NCBI RefSeq assembly: GCF_017948675.1
Contig: NZ_JAGFBU010000003.1
Span: forward strand, 211,627-275,626
Direction of reading: 5' to 3'
DNA length: 64,000 nucleotides
Origin: Flavobacterium flabelliforme
Lineage (GTDB): Bacteria; Bacteroidota; Bacteroidia; Flavobacteriales; Flavobacteriaceae
Below, piece after piece: positions 53,070-61,792 of the stretch. Position 1 is the stretch's first letter; every line of letters starts with the position of its first letter. The notes beneath the pieces are model-generated. The model was not told where the DNA came from. It did not search any database and saw nothing but the letters and a program-made list of their open reading frames with translations. A program made the translations under genes and the position numbers.

Positions 53070-56069
53070 TTATTTTATAATCGCATCTTGAATTATTTGT
53101 TGAATTTCTTCTCTAATTTTTTCTTTTGCTAACTTGTTTCCTTCGGCTGTTACTTCAGGATAAGTTCTGTTGGATAGAAAAATATAAACAATTTCGGTTT
53201 CTGGATCTACCCAAGCAATATCTCCAGTAAAACCAGTATGGCCAAAACTAGCTTTTGATACACAACCACAAGTGGGGCCATCTTTTCCTATTCGTTTATC
53301 AAAACCTAAGCCTCGTTCTACACCTTCAGCGGCGTAATAAGACGTATTAAAAGCATCGAATGTTGCAGCAGAAAAATATTGAATATTACCATAGTTTCCT
53401 TTCTGTAAATAAAGTTGCATCATTTTAGCCACATCCATTGCATTCGAGAAAATTCCGGCATGACCCGCAACTCCACCTTCCATTGCTGCGGCCATATCAT
53501 GTACATATCCTTGCACCACTTGATGACGAAAATAAGTATCTATTTCTGATGGTGCGATATCATTTTTATTGAATTTTGTCAAGGGATTATAAAGCGTATA
53601 ATTCATGCCAAGGGAACTATAAAAGTTTTTTTGACTCAATACCTCAAGTGGTTGTTTTGTTTTTCGCTCTAAATATTCTTTTAAGATAATGAAGGTAAAA
53701 TCACTGTATTTGTACTCCTTTTTAACTGATAAAGGACTGTTAGCAATGATTTTCATAATCGTATCATGATAATCATTTCTAATATAAAGATCGTCAGCTA
53801 CTTTGGTAGAAAATGCAGCGCTTGGAACTTTATGATAGTATTTTTCTAATGGTTTATTATTGTTATCTAATGTTGCTTTATAAAACGGAATCCAAGCTTG
53901 AAGCCCTGCATAATGGGTCAGTAAATCTTTGAAATTGATGTTTGCTTTATTTGATTTTGCGAAAAGTGGCACCATTTTTTTTAATTCTGTATCGAGCGTA
54001 ACTTTTTTTCGGTTGTACAATTGCATCACGTTTGGAAGCGTCGAAATCATTTTAGAGAGTGAAGCTACATCATATAAATCTGAATTGGTTACTTCTTTTG
54101 TGCCTTCATAAGTAAGATGTCCGTATGATTTTTGAAAAATAACATTTCCTTTTCGAGCAACTAAAACTTGCATTCCTGGAGTCATTTTGCCATCAATTGC
54201 TTTTTGTGCGATAGCATCTATTTTAGCTAAAATTTTTGGATTTAAGTTTTCATTCTCAGGAGCAGTAAAACCCAAACGATTTAGTTTAGTTGTCGATAAA
54301 CCATCATTTACACGGAAAGATTTGTTGATCGATACAGGAAGTTTTCCTTTGGCTTCGACCGCACCAAACACTACTTCTGCAGAAACTATTTGACTTATAT
54401 CAGAGTTTTGGTAGGAGACTACGAGTCCTTCAATAGCATCAAAATCTGAAATAGGAAGTAAGGTGTAAGGTTTAGCAAATACATCTAGAATCACTTTATT
54501 GTGCTTTGCAATTTCTTGTAACCAAAGCATTTCTGTTTCGGTAAAGTCTTGTTTAGCCCAAGTTTTATTTTCTTTATGAAAACCAATAATTACAATGTCG
54601 TATTTTTTTAATTCCGTGTTTAGGCTATCAATACTGCTACTTGCCACTTCGGTTACATTGGTATATTTTTTTAATGTAGACACAAAAGTACTATTAGAAT
54701 CATCGCCTAATTTTACATAGGCTATTTTTTGACTCAAATTTTTGATAGGAAGAATTTCCTTCTTGTTTTTTAGGACGGTGATTGCATTTTCGTATAATTT
54801 GTAATTTAAAGCATCGTTTTGAGAAGGGTTGATATCAGCAATAAGATTTTTAATTTCTATTGCTTTATAATTGTTTAAGCCTGCTTTAAATTTGTAACGC
54901 AATATTTTTTTGACAGAATGTGCAAGACGTTCTTCGGTAAGAATTCCTTCATTATAATAAGATTCTAATTTTGTCATTGCAACAGGAACATTTTCTGGAC
55001 CTAACAACATATCATTTCCTGCAAGAAGTACGGCTAACTCAAGATCGCCTGGACCTTTAAAATCCGTAGCGCCCTTCATCGCTAAACCATCGGTTATAAT
55101 TAAACCATCAAAACCCAATTGATTTTGTAACAAATTCGTAACAATATTATAGGAGGCCGAGGAGGGATAATCAGCTTTAGTTTCTAAACTTGGTATATTA
55201 AGATGTCCCACCATCACTGAAACTAAACCTTCATCAAACATTTTTTTATAAGGATACAATTCTACGCTATCAATTCTATCTTTTGAAAATGTTACTAATG
55301 GCAACGTGTAATGCGAGTCAGCAGAAGTGTCGCCATGACCTGGAAAGTGTTTCCCAGTACTAAATACACCTTGACTTTGAACCCCTTTCATTAATGCAAC
55401 CCCTTTATTTGCCACATTAATTTTGCTTTCGCCAAAGGAACGATTTCCTATAATCGGATTTTTAGGGTTGGTATTTATGTCTAGCACAGGACCAAAGTTA
55501 AAATGGATTCCCATTCTTTTTGCTTCAGCACCCATTTGTATTCCTACTTTTTCTATTAAATTTAAATCTTGAATGGCTCCTAAGGTCATATTCCAAGGGA
55601 AAACATAAGTAGAATCTAATCTCATACTCAAACCCCATTCGGCATCGAGACCTATAAAAAGAGGAACTTTTGCTTTAGCTTGGTATTCATTTGTTAATTT
55701 CGCTTGTCGAACCGGACCGCCTTGAAAAAAAATAATTCCACCCACTTTATAATTCTCTATTAAGTCTTTAACCTTATTTTCATGTATAGAATCTTTATTG
55801 GAATATGCAGAAACCATAAAAAGTTGACCAAGTTTTTCTTTGACTGATAATTTATTATAGATGCTATCTACCCAACGTGTTTCAGAATCAGAATCTTTTA
55901 AAAATTTTTTTCTTTCTGATTTATTTAAACCCTTATAAACCATAGTGTCGTTTATAAAAGAATCCGTTTTTAAATGGCCAATTGTAGTTGCTTTTTTTGT
56001 AGTTGCACAATTGGTAATTAAAAATAGAAACGCAATGTAAAGGCTAATCTTTATAAAGTAATTTTTCAT
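53070..56069 (-). CDS. GH3 glycosidase fused to serine beta-lactamase-like domain, lipoprotein
   Basis: 999 residues, ATG at 56069. The N-terminus has a lipobox (FLITNCATTKK), so it is an anchored lipoprotein. Residues 60-410 are a GH3 NagZ-type barrel: LFIGLDAEWGLSMRLDSTY, GKHFPGHGDTSADSHYTLPL (conserved His/Asp pair) and LIITDGLAMKGATDF. A GH3 C-domain follows (410-600). From 615 to 990 a serine hydrolase of the beta-lactamase/DD-peptidase family holds SLSKMI (S-x-x-K), the YSDF motif and GHTGFTGDIAWVD (the KTG-like box). One chain thus joins glycan and peptide or ester cleavage. It lies 85 bases downstream of the symporter gene. Confidence 0.9.
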   Translation of the reverse strand: MKNYFIKISLYIAFLFLITNCATTKKATTIGHLKTDSFINDTMVYKGLNKSERKKFLKDSDSETRWVDSIYNKLSVKEKLGQLFMVSAYSNKDSIHENKVKDLIENYKVGGIIFFQGGPVRQAKLTNEYQAKAKVPLFIGLDAEWGLSMRLDSTYVFPWNMTLGAIQDLNLIEKVGIQMGAEAKRMGIHFNFGPVLDINTNPKNPIIGNRSFGESKINVANKGVALMKGVQSQGVFSTGKHFPGHGDTSADSHYTLPLVTFSKDRIDSVELYPYKKMFDEGLVSVMVGHLNIPSLETKADYPSSASYNIVTNLLQNQLGFDGLIITDGLAMKGATDFKGPGDLELAVLLAGNDMLLGPENVPVAMTKLESYYNEGILTEERLAHSVKKILRYKFKAGLNNYKAIEIKNLIADINPSQNDALNYKLYENAITVLKNKKEILPIKNLSQKIAYVKLGDDSNSTFVSTLKKYTNVTEVASSSIDSLNTELKKYDIVIIGFHKENKTWAKQDFTETEMLWLQEIAKHNKVILDVFAKPYTLLPISDFDAIEGLVVSYQNSDISQIVSAEVVFGAVEAKGKLPVSINKSFRVNDGLSTTKLNRLGFTAPENENLNPKILAKIDAIAQKAIDGKMTPGMQVLVARKGNVIFQKSYGHLTYEGTKEVTNSDLYDVASLSKMISTLPNVMQLYNRKKVTLDTELKKMVPLFAKSNKANINFKDLLTHYAGLQAWIPFYKATLDNNNKPLEKYYHKVPSAAFSTKVADDLYIRNDYHDTIMKIIANSPLSVKKEYKYSDFTFIILKEYLERKTKQPLEVLSQKNFYSSLGMNYTLYNPLTKFNKNDIAPSEIDTYFRHQVVQGYVHDMAAAMEGGVAGHAGIFSNAMDVAKMMQLYLQKGNYGNIQYFSAATFDAFNTSYYAAEGVERGLGFDKRIGKDGPTCGCVSKASFGHTGFTGDIAWVDPETEIVYIFLSNRTYPEVTAEGNKLAKEKIREEIQQIIQDAIIK

Positions 56070-56154
56070 TTAGTTTATTTTAAGCGAATTGCGTACCCAT
56101 CATTTTTTTTGATGGACACAATTCATTAGTCAGTAATTTTTATCTTTAGTAGAG

Positions 56155-57663
56155 CTAAAAGCTTATTTTTTTTGCACTATGGGAACTGGTTATTAATAAA
56201 CCTAAATAAGTCAACAGTCCGTTGAGTACTATAAGTTCGTTGTCAAATACATATCCAGAAAATAAGGTTCTGGAATACTCATTTATTAAGTACGTAAATA
56301 GGGGAGAGAGTAAACAGATATATGGCACTAGTCTATCGTTTACATTTCTTGTTTTCTGAAATAAGCCAAAAGCATATAATCCTAATAATGGTCCGTAAGT
56401 ATAGGATGCTACTCTAAATATCATTCCTACAACTGAGCTGTCATTGATAGAATTAAAAACAAGTATCACCAAGAAAATTAGTGCGGAAAAACTGATGTGA
56501 ACTAAATGCCTAATGCGGACATTATTTTTCTTTTTTTGATTTTCTTCTTTGTCCATTCCTAAAAAATCGACACAAAAGGAGGTTGTCAAAGCTGTTAAAG
56601 CAGAATCTGTAGTGGCAAAAGTAGCTGCAATAATACCAAGTAAAAACACGATTGCCGGAACTATGGAGAGATGATTTAAAGCTATTTCTGGAAAAAGCAA
56701 ATCGGTTCTTGGTTTGCCAGTAACTAAATCGGTTGGTATTGCTATTCCGTTTTTATTGGCATAAATATAAAGTAAAGCACCAACACTCAAGAAAAAGATA
56801 TTAATAAGAACAAATATTCCTGTAAAGGTGAACATGTTTTTTTGGGCTTCACCAATATTTTTGCAACTCAGATTTTTTTGCATTAAATCTTGGTCTAAGC
56901 CTGTCATAGCGATGGTGACAAACATTCCGCCTAAAATTTGTTTTACAAAATGGAATTTACTTCCTAAGAAATCATCAAAGAAAAATATTTTTGAATAGTT
57001 ACTGTTTTTTACTTCTTCAAATGCGCCAATGGCACTTAAATCCATACTGTCGCAAATAAAATAGATTGTCAAGAAAACCGATGTTACTAAGAAAAATGTT
57101 TGTAAAGTATCGGTAATAATAATTGTTTTGAGTCCACCGCGATATGTGTAAGAAAAGATAAGTAGTAGCGAAATTAAAACAGTAACCGCAAAAGGAATTC
57201 CGTAGTAATCAAAAACATAGCGCTGCAATACGATAACGACTAAATATAATCTAAAAGCAGAGCTAATGGTTCTACTAATTAAGAATATTGATGCAGCAGT
57301 TTTATAACTGTAAAAACCCATTCTTTGCTCAATATAGCTATAAATTGAGGTTAAGTTCATTCTGTAATACAACGGCAATAATAATTTTGTAATTACTATA
57401 AAGCCGATAGCATTTCCTATGATGAACTGAAAATATTTAAATTGTTCCCCACTGGCCGCACCAACTTCGCCAGGAACTGATATAAAGGTTACCCCAGAAA
57501 GAGCCGTTCCAATCATTCCAAAAGCTACTAAATACCATTTAGAGTTTTTATTCGCTGTAAAAAACGCTTCATTTCCATCATCTTTCCGACTCACAATATG
57601 CGAGATATAAAATAATACTCCGAAGTAAACAAGAATAAGAATTAGGATGGCGCTTGGTGTCAT
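56155..57663 (-). CDS. Sodium:solute symporter (SSS family)
   Basis: 502 residues, ATG at 57663. Thirteen helices of the SSS fold. Family blocks: KWYLVAFGMIGTALSGVTFI, IEQRMGFYSYKTAASIFLIS, TYRGGLKTIIITDTLQTFFL, GLDQDLMQKNLSC and AATFATTDSALTALTTSFCV. The context, directly after murQ and between NamZ and the GH3-beta-lactamase, suggests that it takes MurNAc or GlcNAc from the periplasm with sodium. The substrate is inferred from the neighbours. Intact. Confidence 0.88.
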   Translation of the reverse strand: MTPSAILILILVYFGVLFYISHIVSRKDDGNEAFFTANKNSKWYLVAFGMIGTALSGVTFISVPGEVGAASGEQFKYFQFIIGNAIGFIVITKLLLPLYYRMNLTSIYSYIEQRMGFYSYKTAASIFLISRTISSAFRLYLVVIVLQRYVFDYYGIPFAVTVLISLLLIFSYTYRGGLKTIIITDTLQTFFLVTSVFLTIYFICDSMDLSAIGAFEEVKNSNYSKIFFFDDFLGSKFHFVKQILGGMFVTIAMTGLDQDLMQKNLSCKNIGEAQKNMFTFTGIFVLINIFFLSVGALLYIYANKNGIAIPTDLVTGKPRTDLLFPEIALNHLSIVPAIVFLLGIIAATFATTDSALTALTTSFCVDFLGMDKEENQKKKNNVRIRHLVHISFSALIFLVILVFNSINDSSVVGMIFRVASYTYGPLLGLYAFGLFQKTRNVNDRLVPYICLLSPLFTYLINEYSRTLFSGYVFDNELIVLNGLLTYLGLLITSSHSAKKISF

Positions 57664-57716
57664 TTTATCTGGTGGTTAGTTTGGTAATTTACAGAGCGTA
57701 ATAGCTATTTTTGGAA

Positions 57717-58544
57717 TTAATGTTCTAAGTTTTTATTCTCAGCTAATAGAACTGCTCGTACACTTTTGTGTTTGTTTAATAATTCAGAAGCTAATTTTTC
57801 ATCAATTTTAAGTTCTTCTACAATCATTTCTACACCTCTTTGTACAAGTTTTTTATTAGATAACTGCATGTCTATCATTTTATTACCGTACACTTTTCCT
57901 AACTTTATCATTACCGAAGTAGAGATCATATTGAGAACCAGTTTTTGTGAAGTTCCTGCTTTCATACGAGTACTTCCTGTTAGAAATTCTGGACCGACAA
58001 CAATTTCTATAGGAAAATCAGCTTCTTTAGAAATTAGACTTTCGCTATTGCATGAGATACTTCCGGTACTAATATTATGTTCGCGAGCCATTTTTAAACC
58101 CCCAATAACGTAAGGTGTATTTCCAGAAGCAGCAATACCAATTACAAAATCACTACTGGTTATAGCATGTTTTTTTAAATCCTCCCAAGCTTGATTAAAA
58201 TCATCTTCGGCATTTTCTACCGCTTTTCTAATTGCGTAATCGCCTCCAGCAATAATACCAATTACTAAATCATGTGAAACTCCGAAGGTAGGAGGACACT
58301 CAGAAGCATCTAAAATACCTATTCTTCCAGAAGTTCCTGCACCAATGTAAAATAAGCGTCCGCCTTTTTGCATTTTAATTACAATGGCATCTACTAGTTT
58401 TTCGATATTCGGAATTTGTTTTTTTATCACGCTTGAAACCTTCTTGTCCTCCGCATTTATTCCCATGAGTATTTCCTCAGTACTCATTTTTTCTAGATTA
58501 GCGTACAGTGATTCTTGTTCGGTATCAGGATTGTTTTTAGCCAT
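57717..58544 (-). CDS. murQ: N-acetylmuramic acid 6-phosphate etherase MurQ
   Basis: 275 residues, ATG at 58544. SIS fold. LFYIGAGTSGRIGILDASEC and PPTFGVSHDLVIGIIAGGDY, then FVIGIAASGNTPYVIGGLK and GPEFLTGSTRMKAGTSQKLV, match MurQ closely. It splits MurNAc-6-phosphate into GlcNAc-6-phosphate and D-lactate in the cytoplasm. Slightly shorter than E. coli MurQ (about 298). It links AnmK output to amino-sugar catabolism. Intact; 53 bases before the symporter. Confidence 0.95.
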   Translation of the reverse strand: MAKNNPDTEQESLYANLEKMSTEEILMGINAEDKKVSSVIKKQIPNIEKLVDAIVIKMQKGGRLFYIGAGTSGRIGILDASECPPTFGVSHDLVIGIIAGGDYAIRKAVENAEDDFNQAWEDLKKHAITSSDFVIGIAASGNTPYVIGGLKMAREHNISTGSISCNSESLISKEADFPIEIVVGPEFLTGSTRMKAGTSQKLVLNMISTSVMIKLGKVYGNKMIDMQLSNKKLVQRGVEMIVEELKIDEKLASELLNKHKSVRAVLLAENKNLEH

Positions 58545-58610
58545 TTTTTTATTTTTTAAAGGATCATTGTCATTCTAGTAATTCGAGGTCGACATTAATT
58601 AATTTTTTAT

Positions 58611-59816
58611 TTAATAGATAAGATACTTCGCTCTCATTTTTTTAAATGAAGCTAAATCTTTTTGCCAACTCTCTCTTATCTTATTTTCAGGAATACCATT
58701 TTCTATTTGTTGTTGTAGTTTTTTGGTTCCAGCTAATTTTGTAAAAAAAGCATTGAAGAATTTGGTTTTATCAGTTGTATTTTGATACGCTTTGATAAGC
58801 CATTTAAGTTCTAATTGTGTTAGTTTTTTATTAGATGACAAATCTTCTCCAAAACATTCTTTACCATTATGCATGGGATCTTTAGCTCCAAAATTTGGTT
58901 TCGGAGTAAAAGTATAATCAAAGTACTGTTTGGTTAAAAAAGGCGAACCATAAATTTGGAATTGCTTCTCTGTTCCGCGTCCTACACTTACATTGGTACC
59001 TTCAAAAAGACATAAACTAGCGTATAAATTAATAGCTTGATCGTTTGGTAAATTAGGAGAAGGTTTTATGGGTAAACTGTAAGACATTGTATGTTTGTAG
59101 TTAAGGCAAGGTATTACAGTTAGTTTGCAATGAGCAGCATTTTTAAGCCATTTTTGACCATTAATCATTTGGCCATATTCTCCAATTGTCATTCCATGAA
59201 GCAACGGAATAGGGTGCATGCCAACAAAACTTGAAAAATCTTTTTCTAAAAGTGGACCATCTATGATAGCTCCATTTGGATTAGGTCTGTCGAGTATTAT
59301 TAATGGAATTCCATTTTCAGCGCAAGCTTCCATTACATAATGTAAAGAAGAAATATAAGTATAAAAACGAGCGCCAACATCTTGTAAATCAAATACCATA
59401 ACATCAAGTGTGGCTAATTGATCTTTCTTAGGTTTTTTATTATCGCCATAAAGCGAAATAATAGGCAATCCTGTTTTAGCATCTTTTCCATCAACTACAT
59501 GTTCGCCAGCATCTGCAGTTCCTCTAAAACCGTGTTCGGGTGCAAAAATAGTTTGAATATTTATTTTTTTCTCAACCAAAAAATCGACAACATGTGTCTT
59601 ATCACTTAAAATCCCAGTTTGATTGGTAACGATTCCAACTTTTTTGTTCTTTAATAAAGGAAGGTATTTCTCAAAATTATCTGCACCAGTCTTGATCGTT
59701 TGGGTTTTAATTTCTATATCAATTTTAGCTGTATTTATATCAAGTGAGTTGCTGTAAGTTGTTAGGCAACTTAAAGCAAATGTGATAGCTATACTTCTTT
59801 TTATAAATTTGATCAT
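58611..59816 (-). CDS. namZ: Exo-beta-N-acetylmuramidase NamZ (DUF1343)
   Basis: 401 residues, ATG at 59816. An N-terminal signal segment (IAITFALSCLTTYSNS) contains ALSC, so it may be a lipoprotein. The DUF1343 core reads KKVGIVTNQTGILSDKTHVV, TIFAPEHGFRGTADAGEHV, DLQDVGARFYTYISSLHYVM, IILDRPNPNGAIIDGPLLE and HGMTIGEYGQMINGQKWL. NamZ removes terminal MurNAc from the non-reducing end of peptidoglycan glycan fragments. Placed just after SusC/SusD, it fits periplasmic trimming of imported glycans. Intact. Confidence 0.93.
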   Translation of the reverse strand: MIKFIKRSIAITFALSCLTTYSNSLDINTAKIDIEIKTQTIKTGADNFEKYLPLLKNKKVGIVTNQTGILSDKTHVVDFLVEKKINIQTIFAPEHGFRGTADAGEHVVDGKDAKTGLPIISLYGDNKKPKKDQLATLDVMVFDLQDVGARFYTYISSLHYVMEACAENGIPLIILDRPNPNGAIIDGPLLEKDFSSFVGMHPIPLLHGMTIGEYGQMINGQKWLKNAAHCKLTVIPCLNYKHTMSYSLPIKPSPNLPNDQAINLYASLCLFEGTNVSVGRGTEKQFQIYGSPFLTKQYFDYTFTPKPNFGAKDPMHNGKECFGEDLSSNKKLTQLELKWLIKAYQNTTDKTKFFNAFFTKLAGTKKLQQQIENGIPENKIRESWQKDLASFKKMRAKYLIY

Positions 59817-59996
59817 TTTAAACAGGAGTTTATTGTTGGTAAGCTTAAATTTTAAGTAAAAGTAACTTTTATACTTAATAATTCCTTTTTCATACAGCTT
59901 AAAGGATTACAGTTATGGATACAGTGAACTAGTTAAACGAGAATTAATGAGTTTTTTTATCGTTTAATTAATTTTTTAAAAGAGCAATATTTATAT

Positions 59997-60029
59997 AACT
60001 AGCTCTAGGTTTGATCTCTAGAGCTAGTT
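59997..60029 (-). terminator. Stem-loop after the SusD gene
   Basis: AACTAGCTCTAG (59997-60008) and CTAGAGCTAGTT (60018-60029) form a perfect 12-base stem with a 9-base loop, 11 bases after the SusD stop. The minus-strand sequence that follows is AT-rich but has no long T-run, so it may weaken rather than stop transcription, setting a high SusCD to enzyme ratio. Confidence 0.5.
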
Positions 60030-60040
60030 AATTTATAGTA

Positions 60041-61768
60041 TTACCAACCTGGATTTTGTTTTAATTCTACTCCCTCAGCAAGGAATAAACTAATATCATT
60101 TGTTGGGATGGCTGATAAGTAGTGCTTTGGTGCGATAAAAGTTCTAGAAACAGTGTAGGGTATCACGTAACCGTTTGCATCGACTTTTGTTTTAGACGCA
60201 GTTCCTATTAATGAAGGAATTCTTGCTCCTAATAATACATCTGGATTTTTGGTACCATCAAGATAATCTCCTTTTTTCCAACGTAAAATATCTGCTTTTC
60301 TAAGACTGGTCCAGCTCATGAATTCTAATCTGCGTTCGCGGCGTATTTCCCAAATAAGCGGACTTACAACTCCAGATATCTGCTCTAAAGCGGATGTTCT
60401 CTGAGGATCGTTAATTTGTATTCCGCCCACAGATGCATTAGAGCCATCTGTAGTCAAGGTAGCAATACCAGCGCGTGCTTTAACTTTATTGATTGATAAA
60501 TTAAGATCTGCATTGGTCGCTGTTCCAAGTTCTGCACAAGCTTCTGCATAATTTAAATAAACTTCACTTAAAGTAAATATGGGAGCGTCAATTTGATTTT
60601 GACCAATAGTTGTCACCTCAGTCCCAGTGGCAGCAGGATTATTATACAATTGAAATACATAACCCGTAATTGATGTTAATCCGTTTAAGGGTTTGTCAGA
60701 ATAGGCATAATCAACATTTCCAAAAGCTTTAGCAAAACGAGGATCTCTATTTGCAAATACATTTGTAATCGTATTATCTCCAAGATATTCAGCATTTCCT
60801 CCGATTTGTTTTACCGGTAAACCATTTATTGTTGTATAACTTTCTGCTGCAAATTTTGATAAACCACTTTGTACGGTAGAAGTATTAGTGTAGGCTTGAA
60901 TAGAGTTACCCAACACACCTCTAAGGTATCTTTTGCCTAAAATTACTTCGGTGTTATTTAGTAATTCTAAAGAATTATATAACGATTTCCAATCGGGATT
61001 TAATTTATATGCCGCATTATTCATAACTGCCAATGCCGCATCTTTAGCTTTTTGAAGGTATTGAGTTCCTGGTTGTGCAAGATTGTATTTTCTATTAGTT
61101 CCTTCGTAAAGCGCTACTCTACTTAATAAAGCATAAGCAGTATATTTATTTACAGTAATGTTTTTATCATCAATAGGGAGCATCAAAGTTGTTGCTTCCT
61201 CTAGATCTTTAATCACATTATTAATTACTTCAGCTCTGCTAAGTGCCGGTTTATACACTTTAGCGTCATCTTGATTTAAGTAGGCATCAGTATAAGGAAC
61301 ATCACCAAATTCTTGTGCTAAACGGAAATAACTAAAAGCTCTAAAAAATTTTGCAACCCCTAAATAGTGGTTTTTCTTGGCTTGCTCCATAGAGACAGCA
61401 GGCACTCTTTCAAGCATTAAATTACAACGACGAATCAAAGTGTAATATGAATTCCAGTTTGCGTTGGTTGCATTAGCAGTAGTATTGAATGTAGTAAAAA
61501 CATTCATCGCTAAATTATCATCAAAATTATTTGAATTATGAAAATAAAAATCAGCAGTTGTTCCTGAATTATTTCCGTAGCCTAAAAAGGTATCATAATT
61601 TAACCATGAATAGGTTTTAACATTATTTTCAGAGGTCCAAAAATTACTATCTGTAAATATATCTTTTGGTGGTGTGTCTAGAAAATCCGAGCAGCTAAAA
61701 GACAGTCCTGCTAGTGAAAGGGCAAGAACGGATAGCTTTATCTTAGCGTTTATTTTTAAATTTCTCAT
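60041..61768 (-). CDS. SusD/RagB outer-membrane nutrient-binding lipoprotein
   Basis: 575 residues, ATG at 61768. A lipoprotein signal (LALSLAGLSFSCSDFLDTPP) gives an N-terminal Cys after processing. The SusD fold is seen in YFRLAQEFGDVPYTDAYL, SRAEVINNVIKDLEEATTLM, AYALLSRVALYEGTN and the C-terminal REIWEIRRERRLEFM-type block PLIWEIRRERRLEFM. It sits on the cell surface and caps the SusC barrel, binding the glycan. 24 bases after susC. Substrate inferred to be peptidoglycan-derived from the following genes. Confidence 0.94.
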   Translation of the reverse strand: MRNLKINAKIKLSVLALSLAGLSFSCSDFLDTPPKDIFTDSNFWTSENNVKTYSWLNYDTFLGYGNNSGTTADFYFHNSNNFDDNLAMNVFTTFNTTANATNANWNSYYTLIRRCNLMLERVPAVSMEQAKKNHYLGVAKFFRAFSYFRLAQEFGDVPYTDAYLNQDDAKVYKPALSRAEVINNVIKDLEEATTLMLPIDDKNITVNKYTAYALLSRVALYEGTNRKYNLAQPGTQYLQKAKDAALAVMNNAAYKLNPDWKSLYNSLELLNNTEVILGKRYLRGVLGNSIQAYTNTSTVQSGLSKFAAESYTTINGLPVKQIGGNAEYLGDNTITNVFANRDPRFAKAFGNVDYAYSDKPLNGLTSITGYVFQLYNNPAATGTEVTTIGQNQIDAPIFTLSEVYLNYAEACAELGTATNADLNLSINKVKARAGIATLTTDGSNASVGGIQINDPQRTSALEQISGVVSPLIWEIRRERRLEFMSWTSLRKADILRWKKGDYLDGTKNPDVLLGARIPSLIGTASKTKVDANGYVIPYTVSRTFIAPKHYLSAIPTNDISLFLAEGVELKQNPGW

Positions 61769-61792
61769 TTTCTTTAATTTTTAATTTAATTT

